Below, piece by piece: positions 1 to 7,440 of a DNA stretch of 34,079 nt (its first letter is position 1; each line of letters begins with the position of its first letter). A program made the position numbers and the translations under genes. The stretch comes from Rhizobium altiplani (GTDB taxonomy: Bacteria > Pseudomonadota > Alphaproteobacteria > Rhizobiales > Rhizobiaceae). A model generated the notes under the pieces. It saw only the letters and a program-made list of their open reading frames with translations, was not told where the DNA came from and did not search any database. The stretch is taken from positions 1 through 34,079 of the forward strand of contig NZ_LNCD01000132.1 of NCBI RefSeq assembly GCF_001542405.1, given 5' to 3'.

Positions 1-375
1 CCGTGCGAAGACGATCAGCGAGAGGCCGCCTGCGACGGCGAGCAGGAGCGGCGCGCCCCACAGAAGGATCGTCTTCGTTTCGAAGCGCGGCTTCAACAGC
101 ACGAACTCGCCGTAGCGCGAGACGATGTAGTTCATTACCTGTTCGTTCGTATCGCCATTGGTCAACCGCTCGCGCACCAACAGGCGCAGGTCCTTCGCAA
201 GCTCGGCATTGGAATCGTCGATCGACTGGTTCTGGCAGACCATGCAGCGCAGTTCGGCGGAGATCGCCCGGGCGCGCGCCTCGAGCGCCGGATCGGCAAG
301 AACCTCGTCCGGATTGACGGCAAAGGCCGGCGCGGCCGACAGAACTATCGCTATCACCAGGAGCAGACGCCTCAT
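1..375 (-). CDS. ccmH: CcmH/CycL cytochrome c maturation thiol protein, 3' end cut by window
   Basis: Periplasm-facing, membrane-anchored thiol-disulfide protein that keeps the CXXCH cysteines of apocytochrome c reduced for heme ligation. The visible 125 residues show an N-terminal signal or anchor (about 4-19, ending APAFA) and the family motif LRCMVCQNQ with redox cysteines C44 and C47. A hydrophobic segment at the visible C-terminal end (LLWGAPLLLAVAGGLSLIVF) is the start of the membrane anchor. The ATG overlaps the ccmF stop as ATGATGAG, so the two are translationally coupled. The C-terminus lies outside the window. The motif and the neighbours make the identity firm. Confidence 0.93.
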   Translation of the reverse strand, partial: MRRLLLVIAIVLSAAPAFAVNPDEVLADPALEARARAISAELRCMVCQNQSIDDSNAELAKDLRLLVRERLTNGDTNEQVMNYIVSRYGEFVLLKPRFETKTILLWGAPLLLAVAGGLSLIVFAR

Positions 376-2363
376 CATTCGGCCGGCTCCATGGCAGGAC
401 GCAGCGGCTTTGCCCTGCGGTTCGGCGCCCCGACACGCAGGCGCCGGTCGCTCAGCGACACGAAGCCGCCGATCGCCATGATCACCGCGCCACCCCAGAT
501 GCAGAGAATGAAGGGCTTCCACCAGATGCGCACGACCATGCCACCGTCGTTCGTCGGATCGCCGAGCGACACATAGAGCTGGCTCAGCCCGAACGTCACG
601 ATGCCGGCTTCCGTCGTCGGCATCTGCCGCGCCGTGTAGATCCGCTTGGACGACCAGACATCGGCAACCTCGACGCCGCCGCGGCTGATGGTGAAGTGAC
701 CGCGCTCTTCGCTGTAGTTCGGTCCGGTCGCCGGCTTCATGCCGTCGAACCGCACGGCGTAGCCGCCGGCTTCCACGCTCTGGCCGGACTTCATCTCGAT
801 GACATGCTCGGTTTCGAAGGTGGTCACCGCGACGATGCCGAGGACGGCAACACCAAGCCCGGCATGCGCGAGCGCCGTGCCGAAGGCCGAGCGCGGCAGG
901 CCGGCAAGGCGTCTCCAGGCGACGGAGGCCGCGACCTTGCCGACGCCGGCGCGATACCACAGATCGGCGATCGCGCCGAAGATCAGGAACAGCGCTCCAG
1001 CCAGCCCGAGCACGGCAAGCACGGGACCGCCGTGCTGGACATAGAAGAAGACCACCGCAACAACAAAAGCCAGGATCGCGACCAGATAGAGCCGCTGCAG
1101 AACAGCGAGCAGATCGCCGCGCTTCCAGGCGAGCAGCGGGCCAAAGGGAACGATGACCAGCAGCGGCGCCATCAGCAGGCCGAAGGTCATGTTGAAGAAG
1201 GGCGGCCCGACCGAGATCTTGTCACCGGTCAGCGTCTCCAAAAGCAGCGGATAGAGCGTGCCTGTCAGCACCGTGCCGCAGGCGACGGTGAGGATCAGGT
1301 TGTTGAGGACAAGCGCCCCTTCGCGCGAGATCGGCGCAAACAGGCCGCCGGCCGAGAGCTGCGGCGCACGGAAGGCAAAGAGCGACAGCGACCCGCCGAT
1401 GAAGATCAGCAGAATGAACAGGACGAAGACGCCGCGGGTCGGATCGCTGGCAAAGGCGTGCACCGAGGTCAGAACCCCCGAGCGCACGAGGAACGTGCCC
1501 ATCAGCGACAGCGAGAAGGTCAGGATGGCAAGCAGCACCGTCCAGATCTTCAGCGCCTCGCGCTTTTCCATGACGAGCGCCGAATGCAGCAGCGCGGTCC
1601 CGGCAAGCCAGGGCATGAAGGAGGCATTCTCGACCGGATCCCAGAACCACCAGCCGCCCCAGCCGAGCTCGTAATAGGCCCAGTAGGAGCCCATGGCGAT
1701 GCCAAGCGTCAGGAACGTCCAGGCGGCCAGCGTCCAGGGCCGCACCCAGCGCGCCCAGGCGGCATCGATGCGGCCTTCGAGAAGGGCAGCCACGGCAAAG
1801 GAGAAACAGACGGAGAAGCCGACATAGCCGAGATAGAGCAGCGGCGGGTGGATCGCCAGACCGACGTCCTGCAGCACCGGGTTGAGGTCCTTCCCCTCGG
1901 CCGGAGCCGGATCCAGCCGCATGAAGGGATTGGAGGTCAGTAGGATGAACAGGATGAAGGCGACCGATATCCAGGCCTGCACGGCGAGCACGTTTGCCCG
2001 CAGCGTATCGGGCAAATTCCGTCCGAAGAGCGCGACCAGGGCGCTGAACAGCACCAGGATCAGCAGCCAGAGCATCATCGAGCCCTCGTGATTGCCCCAG
2101 ACACCTGACAATTTGAACAGCAGCGGCACCAGCGAATGGGAGTTCTCCCAGACGTTGGCGACCGAAAAGTCGGAAACGACATGGGCGTAGGTCAGGACTC
2201 CGAAGGAGAACGCCACCAGCGCGAACATAGCCAGGGACCCGACGGAGGCCAGATCCATCATCGCACGGTCGAGGCGCCTTGCACCGATCACCGGCACGAC
2301 GGAGACCACGAGCGCCGTCGCCAGCGCCAGGATCAGGGCATAGTGACCGATCTCGATGATCAT
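375..2363 (-). CDS. ccmF: CcmF/CycK heme lyase subunit
   Basis: Large polytopic inner-membrane protein of the System I heme lyase, which transfers heme from holo-CcmE to apocytochrome c. It is 662 residues, the normal family length, with many hydrophobic helices. The tryptophan-rich signature WGGWWFWDPVEN lies at about residues 235-246, with the usual heme-handling region around it (HPPLLYLGYVG near residue 172). I chose the ATG reading MIIEIGHYAL because it matches the usual family start and overlaps the ccmE stop by 4 bases (ATGA). An in-frame start 24 bases further upstream would add eight residues inside ccmE. It sits in the ccmI-E-F-H order usual for rhizobial cyc operons. Confidence 0.96.
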   Translation of the reverse strand: MIIEIGHYALILALATALVVSVVPVIGARRLDRAMMDLASVGSLAMFALVAFSFGVLTYAHVVSDFSVANVWENSHSLVPLLFKLSGVWGNHEGSMMLWLLILVLFSALVALFGRNLPDTLRANVLAVQAWISVAFILFILLTSNPFMRLDPAPAEGKDLNPVLQDVGLAIHPPLLYLGYVGFSVCFSFAVAALLEGRIDAAWARWVRPWTLAAWTFLTLGIAMGSYWAYYELGWGGWWFWDPVENASFMPWLAGTALLHSALVMEKREALKIWTVLLAILTFSLSLMGTFLVRSGVLTSVHAFASDPTRGVFVLFILLIFIGGSLSLFAFRAPQLSAGGLFAPISREGALVLNNLILTVACGTVLTGTLYPLLLETLTGDKISVGPPFFNMTFGLLMAPLLVIVPFGPLLAWKRGDLLAVLQRLYLVAILAFVVAVVFFYVQHGGPVLAVLGLAGALFLIFGAIADLWYRAGVGKVAASVAWRRLAGLPRSAFGTALAHAGLGVAVLGIVAVTTFETEHVIEMKSGQSVEAGGYAVRFDGMKPATGPNYSEERGHFTISRGGVEVADVWSSKRIYTARQMPTTEAGIVTFGLSQLYVSLGDPTNDGGMVVRIWWKPFILCIWGGAVIMAIGGFVSLSDRRLRVGAPNRRAKPLRPAMEPAE

Positions 2364-2812
2364 TGCGGTTCTCCCGCGTGTTGCCACAGCCCCTGCTCTT
2401 TCAACTTGTCGGCGACTTCCTTCGGCATGTATTTCTCGTCGTGCTTGGCGAGCACCGTATCGGCGACGAATTCATGGCTCGCCCCTTCGAACCGGCCTTC
2501 GGTCACCACGCCCTGCCCCTCGCGAAAGAGGTCGGGAAGAATGCCGGCGTACCTGACCCGGACGCTCTCTCCGCTGGGGTCGGTGACAGCGAATAGAACT
2601 GTCGATCCGTTCCCGCGCACGATACTGCCCTCACCCACGAGGCCACCGAGACGTATGCGGGTTTCCGGTGCCACCGGCGTTTTCGCCAGATCGGACGGCA
2701 TATAGAAATAGGCCACCGACTGGCTGAAGGCGAACATGACGAGGAGCACGGCGGCAATGATGAAGCTCATGCCGCCACCGATCACCGCCAGGCGCTTTTG
2801 CTTGCGTGTCAT
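2360..2812 (-). CDS. ccmE: CcmE/CycJ heme chaperone
   Basis: Membrane-anchored periplasmic chaperone that binds heme covalently and hands it to CcmF. It is 150 residues, with one N-terminal transmembrane helix (about 8-30) followed by the OB-fold domain. The heme-binding motif LAKHDEKYMP is present: H124 is the covalent attachment histidine and Y128 the axial tyrosine of the family. I chose the MTRKQKR start, which has the typical basic N-terminus and begins 4 bases after the ccmI stop. The stop overlaps the ccmF start by 4 bases. Nothing is unusual. Confidence 0.96.
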   Translation of the reverse strand: MTRKQKRLAVIGGGMSFIIAAVLLVMFAFSQSVAYFYMPSDLAKTPVAPETRIRLGGLVGEGSIVRGNGSTVLFAVTDPSGESVRVRYAGILPDLFREGQGVVTEGRFEGASHEFVADTVLAKHDEKYMPKEVADKLKEQGLWQHAGEPQ

Positions 2813-2816
2813 TCCG

Positions 2817-3938
2817 TCATTCCCTCTCAATGCCAAGTTCGCGCGCCAGTGCGACCAGTTGCTTTCCTTGTTCGCCCGTCGCAGGGAAGACCGCGAGCCC
2901 GCGCTGCAACGCGTCGACCGCGCGTGTTCTTTCGTTCAGCACGGCATAAGAACGCACAAGCCGCATGAAGCCGTCGAAATTGTTGGGCTCAGCCCGAAGC
3001 CTGCTATCAAGGCTTTGGACCATCGCCTGTATCGTGTACTGCGGCTCTGCCGCATCAGGGTTCTGTGTGGTCGAAAGGCCGCGTTCGCCTTTTGGTCGGT
3101 CCGACCCCTTTCTCCCTGTGGCGGCAACAGGGCCTCCATTCTTGGCAATGTGCTCGTTGACGAGCGGCAGCCAGGGCGCATCTGCCGGAGAACTCCTGGC
3201 TATTGCCTCGAAAGCACGCCTTGCTTCAGCCTGACTGCCAGCCTGCTCCTGGCCGAGTGCCAGATAGAATTTTGCGCGTGGGTTGTCTGGTTCAATAGCC
3301 AGTATCTGCAAGAGAACCCCATGAAGGTCCTCGGCAACCGCCCCGCCAGACTGCGTTATCAACGCCGCCGCCAGTCCCTCGAGCCTCGAAACCTGCGGTC
3401 CGAGGAGACGAAGCGCGTTCCGGTAAGCTCGCTCCGAATCGGCTGCGCGGCCCATTCGGAGATAGACAGGTGCTATAACGTCCCATCCGCGGCCGTCATC
3501 CGGGCTGCGAGAAAGATGGTCTTCGGTCTTCCTTACGAGAATTGCGAAATCCTGTCCCGGGTTTGCCAGCCTTGCTTGCAGGGGGCGTGAAGGCATGTCG
3601 GGCGAGCCAAGGGAGACGTACAGCCCGACACTCAGCAAGGGAAGAAAAGCGACGACGACAGGACGGAGCCAGTAACCGGGCCGTTTTACCGATAAACGGC
3701 GTTCTGTCGCTTCGCTCTCCTTGAAAAGGCGCCGCGCTGTCTCTGCCCGGGCCAACTCGTATTCAGTTGGCAGAATGTCTCCGGATGCAAGCTCGTTTTC
3801 GAGTTCCAGAAGCTGCTTTCGGTAGAGCTTGTCGGCTCCCCTTGCTTGTATCGGCCGAGCACGCCCCGAAGAAAATGGATGCAGCAGTATGGCTGTTGTT
3901 GCGGTCGTCATCACCGCGAAGAGGATCCAGATAGTCAT
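2817..3938 (-). CDS. ccmI: CcmI/CycH apocytochrome c chaperone
   Basis: Presents apocytochrome c C-termini to the heme lyase. It is 373 residues: an N-terminal helix (about 2-20), a cytoplasmic segment with a leucine-zipper-like acidic stretch (LYRKQLLELENEL), a second helix at about 87-107, then a periplasmic TPR-like domain with Ala/Leu-rich repeats. I chose the ATG reading MTIWILFAV because a CAGGAAAA ribosome site lies just upstream and it gives the usual membrane-first N-terminus; 22 more in-frame codons exist upstream. Codon use is less biased than in ccmE and ccmF. First gene of the ccmIEFH operon, about 60 bases after the upstream regulator gene. Confidence 0.9.
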   Translation of the reverse strand: MTIWILFAVMTTATTAILLHPFSSGRARPIQARGADKLYRKQLLELENELASGDILPTEYELARAETARRLFKESEATERRLSVKRPGYWLRPVVVAFLPLLSVGLYVSLGSPDMPSRPLQARLANPGQDFAILVRKTEDHLSRSPDDGRGWDVIAPVYLRMGRAADSERAYRNALRLLGPQVSRLEGLAAALITQSGGAVAEDLHGVLLQILAIEPDNPRAKFYLALGQEQAGSQAEARRAFEAIARSSPADAPWLPLVNEHIAKNGGPVAATGRKGSDRPKGERGLSTTQNPDAAEPQYTIQAMVQSLDSRLRAEPNNFDGFMRLVRSYAVLNERTRAVDALQRGLAVFPATGEQGKQLVALARELGIERE

Positions 3939-4000
3939 TTTTCCTGACGCCGTTGCTGGTCGGAAAATAGCCAAACCCGCAAGGCGCACATTGACGAAGA

Positions 4001-4759
4001 TCAAATACTGGAAGAGTAGCTTGGCCGCCCCGTAAACACATAACCCACGCCGCGTACGGATTGTATGAGCTCCGGGCTCTTGGGATCTGTCTCGATCTTC
4101 TTGCGTAGCCGGACGATCTGGGCGTCGATCGCCCGGTCGAAGGCCTCGAGATTCCGGTTTCGGGTCAGGTCCATGAGCTTGTCACGCGACAGCACACGAC
4201 CCCGGTTTCGGACAAACACGAGCAACATGTCGAACTCGCCGGTGGTCAGGGACACGTCGGCGCCCAGGGGCGAGGTGAGCCGCCTTCGCGAGACGTCGAG
4301 CCTCCAGCCTTCAAACTCCAGGTTTTCCTCGTCGAGGGCGCCGGACTGGGAAGCCAGGACCGAGGGGGTGCGCCTTCTCAGCACGGTCCTAAGCCTCGCA
4401 AGAAGCTCCCTGAGATGGAAGGGCTTGGCAATGTAGTCGTCGGCGCCGACCTCAAGGCCAACCACCTTGTCGGTGACATCGTCCTGCCCGGTCAGCATCA
4501 GGACCGGCACGTCAGAGGTGCCACGAAGCTCACGCAGCAGTTCGAGACCGTTCTCTCCGTTCGGCAGTACCAGGTCGAGGAATATGGCCGCGTAGGATTC
4601 CCTTGCCAATTCGGAGCGCATGGCTGTGCCGTTACCGACGGCTGTCACGCGGAATCCGTTGTCCTCAAAATAGCGAACTAGCATCTGTCTTATGCGCGCG
4701 TCATCGTCGACGACCAGAATACGGTCAGCGTCCATCTGTGCCTTGTGCCCTGCTGTCAT
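4001..4759 (-). CDS. OmpR/PhoB-family response regulator
   Basis: Cytoplasmic two-component response regulator. The N-terminal receiver has the acidic cluster VVDDD, the phospho-acceptor aspartate D62 (FLDLVLP) and the conserved lysine in DDYIAKPF. It is followed by a winged-helix domain of OmpR type ending in RKKIETDPKSPELIQSVRGVGYVF. From the chosen ATG, which follows GGATGGAAGA, it is about 252 residues; another in-frame ATG 24 bases downstream (4735) is equally plausible because AAGG precedes it. No histidine kinase gene is adjacent. It lies in the same direction as and just upstream of ccmI, so co-transcription with ccmIEFH is possible. The signal it answers to cannot be told. Confidence 0.88.
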   Translation of the reverse strand: MTAGHKAQMDADRILVVDDDARIRQMLVRYFEDNGFRVTAVGNGTAMRSELARESYAAIFLDLVLPNGENGLELLRELRGTSDVPVLMLTGQDDVTDKVVGLEVGADDYIAKPFHLRELLARLRTVLRRRTPSVLASQSGALDEENLEFEGWRLDVSRRRLTSPLGADVSLTTGEFDMLLVFVRNRGRVLSRDKLMDLTRNRNLEAFDRAIDAQIVRLRKKIETDPKSPELIQSVRGVGYVFTGRPSYSSSI

Positions 4760-4829
4760 TCTTCCATCCAGATACCGTAGGATGAGAGACAATGCCACCG
4801 GTTCGCAGGCAGTTGATGCCGGTTATGCT

Positions 4830-5466
4830 TTTCTGTCCGCAAAACAACTGGCTATACGCTTCATCAAAATCAAATAGCCCGAAAAGGGTCGACCTGGATG
4901 ATTTGCGTAGATGGAGCACTCTCGCAACAGCACCCCCTGGAACCGCAACCAAAAGTCCCTTGGATGTCGAATGGGCGGGGAGCGTCTGGGTAGAATTTGG
5001 TCCAAGCAGTTTCGAGTATAATTTCGTCCGTTACTCCCTCGGTGAACAGGACTGGTCCGGCCGTATTCTTTAGTACATGGGTGATGCTGAGCTGAACTTC
5101 GTTCTCTGTGAACGTTATCAGCCCGGCAGATAGTGACCTTATCAGTTCGCCTTTGTCGCGTCCGATAGCCTCTGTCTTTTCCCCGTTGAACTCGAGCATG
5201 CGGATGTTGCTCGCCACCTTCGCCGCGAGCGTAGGCGCGCTATGGCATGTCATAAGGATGTGCTTGGTGCGAGTGCCATCATCAGAGATGGCATGCGTCT
5301 GGCCCAGAAAATCGCTGTTGATGCGACCACGAGACGAGACATCTCCCGAGGAGACGAACCTTGGCGCTTCTGATTGCCGCAGCATGCGATCCACCTGCCG
5401 GAGAACGTCGAAGATACTCTCATTGGTAGTTCTACGGATATGAAACCTGGAACTCCTTCGACACTA
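4830..5466 (-). pseudogene. Remnant of OLD-family/AAA ATPase-nuclease (TOPRIM part), frameshifted
   Basis: Broken gene. One frame reads from just after a stop at 5464-5466 and includes SSRFHIRRTTNES, then a TOPRIM-like start FTEGVTDEIILETAW. After PFDIQGTFGC the homology-like reading moves to a second frame (QGVLLRECSIYANHPGRPF) at about 4933-4937, a run of five C on the plus strand. It moves to a third frame (LFGLFDFDEAYSQ, the DxD part of TOPRIM) at about 4882-4885, a run of four A. No start or Walker A region is present, so the 5' half is missing as well. TOPRIM motifs of this spacing occur in OLD-like ATP-dependent endonucleases. Two shifts in about 55 bases could also be sequencing errors, but the missing 5' half argues for decay. 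Confidence 0.6.
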
Positions 5467-5579
5467 TTCAAATGGTAAGGACGCGACGTGAGCAAGCGGT
5501 GACGTCGGTAAAGAATATCAAATCAGAATAATCCTCTACGTCCTCGCATTCCATTTGCAACGCAGTTTGGAGTGAAAAG

Positions 5580-5756
5580 ATGTACGTCAGAATTGTAAGT
5601 CTCGCGCTACAGGTTTTCTGGACTGTCTCATTCACGGTCCTTGCTTGTATTGCGCTGCAATACATCGGAATGAACGTCAACGTGATTGCAATATCAATCG
5701 TAGTCGCACTTGCTGTCCTGCTCTATGGCCCCGTCGCGAGATTCTTCAATCAGTAG
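5580..5756 (+). CDS. Small two-helix membrane protein, candidate microcin immunity protein
   Basis: A 58-residue ORF, too short for most gene callers. It starts at ATG with GGAG seven bases upstream and ends 20 bases before the start of the double-glycine peptide gene. The product begins MYVRIVSLALQVFW and consists almost wholly of two hydrophobic helices (about 5-28 and 32-50) separated by a short polar turn (QYIGMN), ending in PVARFFNQ. Class II microcin immunity proteins are known to be small inner-membrane proteins encoded beside the toxin precursor, so an immunity role is inferred from size, topology and position. I recognise no sequence family. A holin-like or accessory export role is also possible. 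Confidence 0.62.
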   Translation: MYVRIVSLALQVFWTVSFTVLACIALQYIGMNVNVIAISIVVALAVLLYGPVARFFNQ

Positions 5757-5776
5757 AAAAATGAGAGGAAGAGACA

Positions 5777-6046
5777 ATGCAGCATGCGCTTTCGACAGAC
5801 ATCACTGTAGATGACGACTTCCAGCTGCTTTCGGATGAGATGCTTGATGTCGTTTCCGGCGGAGGCAGAATTGGCGACGCCGCCAAAGGCGCCGCTATCG
5901 GCGGCTTTTCCGGCGCGATCGGGGGAGCGGCTGGCGCTGCGTCCGTCGGTGGAAGTATCGGCCACGGGGCGATAGCTGGTGGCGTCGGAGGCGCCATTGC
6001 AGGTGGAATTCGGGGTGGGCTGAGTGGCGGTGGCGGCAAAAAATAG
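5777..6046 (+). CDS. Double-glycine leader, glycine-rich microcin-like precursor peptide
   Basis: An 89-residue precursor with ribosome site AGGAAGAG just before the ATG. Residues 1-29 form a double-glycine leader: FQLLSDEMLDVVSGG has hydrophobic residues at -4 (V26), -7 (L23) and -12 (L18) relative to the GG at 28-29, as expected for C39-peptidase substrates. The predicted 60-residue core (30-89) holds 25 Gly and 13 Ala, no Cys, many GxxxG and AIGG/AIAGG steps, few charges and a GGGGKK tail. This resembles the membrane-active glycine-rich part of colicin V and class II microcins in composition, not in alignable sequence. The adaptor and C39 exporter genes follow directly. Toxin function is inferred; a signalling or surface peptide is an alternative. 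Confidence 0.8.
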   Translation: MQHALSTDITVDDDFQLLSDEMLDVVSGGGRIGDAAKGAAIGGFSGAIGGAAGAASVGGSIGHGAIAGGVGGAIAGGIRGGLSGGGGKK

Positions 6047-6075
6047 CGCCGCTCTCAAAATAGCTGACGCTGAGC

Positions 6076-6101
6076 ACTGGGGGGACGCGTCCCCTCCCAG
6101 T
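6076..6101. promoter_or_regulatory. Hairpin between precursor and exporter genes
   Basis: Inverted repeat with outer arms ACTGGG/CCCAGT and inner arms GGGAC/GTCCC, interrupted by a two-base bulge. It lies 30 bases after the precursor stop and runs over the first possible start (GTG at 6100) of the adaptor gene. There is no T-run after it, so it is not a classical terminator. It could act as a 3' stabiliser or partial attenuator giving more precursor than exporter mRNA, or could mask the GTG. Confidence 0.5.
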
Positions 6102-7440
6102 GCAAACTAGCGTTAGTGGGACTGGTTCTTTTCCTAGGCCGCCGGAAGCCCGATTGCAGAAGAACGATTCAGGGCAAAGCCCAGCGGGTCTTGACCCACC
6201 CAATGTGTTTCGCGATGAGGTGTTTGTCAGCCAGCGCAACGGCCTCAAAGGCGAGGTACAATTAGCAATCCCGCTGTCTTTCACGCTGTTGGGCGCTGTG
6301 CTGTTTTCGACCATTCTAACGGCGGCAGTGTTTGTTGCCACGGCGACCTATTCACGGATCGAGGTTGTTGAAGGGTGGGTTGTGCCTCAAGCGGGCCTGA
6401 TCCGGATACAGGCGCGGCATGGAGGAATTATTGAAAGCCTCAGCATCGACGATGGGACCGATGTCGACGCCGGTTCAAAGGTTGCGATGATGAAGGTGAC
6501 GTCATCTTTTCAGTCAAACGATGTTGGCCGAATGCTTTGGCGCAGCGCGGGCGTTGAAATCGACTCTAACCGAGAGCAAGAGAGACTTTCACTTGAAAAG
6601 CTCAGAACAGAACAGTTCCGCCTATCGGGACAGATTGGGGTTCTGGAGTCAGCACTGGAGGTGGCAAAACAACACGAGCAGACGATAGTGCAGCGGGTTG
6701 CGCTTCTCGAAACCCGAGCAGCTAGAACCGCTCAACTTGTCCTGAAGGGCGCGATAACAGCGACAGATGGAGAAAAGGCGCAGCTCGAACTCCTGATCGC
6801 TCAGCAGGATCTCTCCGAAGCCCAAGGAACCACTTTGGATCTCGAAAGTCGGATAACGGACGTCAGAGCGAATTTGGACGGCCTGCCATTCGAGATAAAG
6901 GCGTCAGAGGCGAAAGCGCGCGCGATCGATGCCGAATTGGAGCAAAAGCAACTTAAGACGGCGTTGTTGAATTCTTACGAAGTCACCGCGCCTGTTAGCG
7001 GCCAAGTTGTCGCCGTCCCTGTGGTGGTTGGACAAGACGTGGCAGCCGGAGCGACGCTTGCTGTCATCGTCCCCGCAGGTAGCGCGCTGGAAGTTGAGTT
7101 ATATTTTCCATCCCGCGCCGCGGGTTTTGTGGTGGCCGGGCAGGAAGTTCGCGTACGATACCAGGCGTTTCCCTATCAAAAATTTGGGACAGCCAAGGCA
7201 ACGGTCCGATCCGTATCGCGAACGATACTCGCACCCGGTGAAATTTCTACACCCGGCGTCGCGCCGAATGAGCCGGCCTTTCGAGTAAGAGCCACCTTGG
7301 CCAGCTCCCAAATCCGGGCTTATGGGCATCAGATTCAGATCCGTCCGGGAATGCTTCTGTCCGCAGACCTTGTCATTGAGCGACGCACTCTTTTCGAGTG
7401 GCTGCTCGATCCCCTATATGCCGTGAGACGGCTGCAATGA
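6100..7440 (+). CDS. HlyD/CvaA-type membrane fusion protein of the peptide exporter
   Basis: Periplasmic adaptor linking the inner-membrane ABC exporter to a TolC-like outer-membrane channel. Up to 446 residues. A cytoplasmic N-terminus carries FRDEVFVSQRNGLKGEV, a pattern typical of CvaA-like adaptors, followed by one transmembrane helix (about 53-78). Then come a lipoyl half (VPQAGLIRIQARHGGIIESL), long coiled-coil arms (about 150-290) and the second lipoyl half (VTAPVSGQVVAVPV) with a beta-barrel domain. The start is uncertain: GTG at 6100 sits inside a hairpin, while TTG at 6154 has GGAAG five bases before it. The stop overlaps the ABC gene start by 4 bases. No TolC gene is in the window. 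Confidence 0.88.
   Translation: MQTSVSGTGSFPRPPEARLQKNDSGQSPAGLDPPNVFRDEVFVSQRNGLKGEVQLAIPLSFTLLGAVLFSTILTAAVFVATATYSRIEVVEGWVVPQAGLIRIQARHGGIIESLSIDDGTDVDAGSKVAMMKVTSSFQSNDVGRMLWRSAGVEIDSNREQERLSLEKLRTEQFRLSGQIGVLESALEVAKQHEQTIVQRVALLETRAARTAQLVLKGAITATDGEKAQLELLIAQQDLSEAQGTTLDLESRITDVRANLDGLPFEIKASEAKARAIDAELEQKQLKTALLNSYEVTAPVSGQVVAVPVVVGQDVAAGATLAVIVPAGSALEVELYFPSRAAGFVVAGQEVRVRYQAFPYQKFGTAKATVRSVSRTILAPGEISTPGVAPNEPAFRVRATLASSQIRAYGHQIQIRPGMLLSADLVIERRTLFEWLLDPLYAVRRLQ

Noticed and set aside
696..1943. Plus-strand open frame of 415 codons opposite ccmF
   Set aside because: It is antisense to a clear ccmF; the product is Gln/Arg/Asp-rich low-complexity of the kind GC-rich genes give on the opposite strand, and it has no domain.
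5468..5680. Minus-strand 70-codon frame opposite the small membrane protein
   Set aside because: The plus-strand ORF has a proper ribosome site and clear helices; the minus frame has neither.
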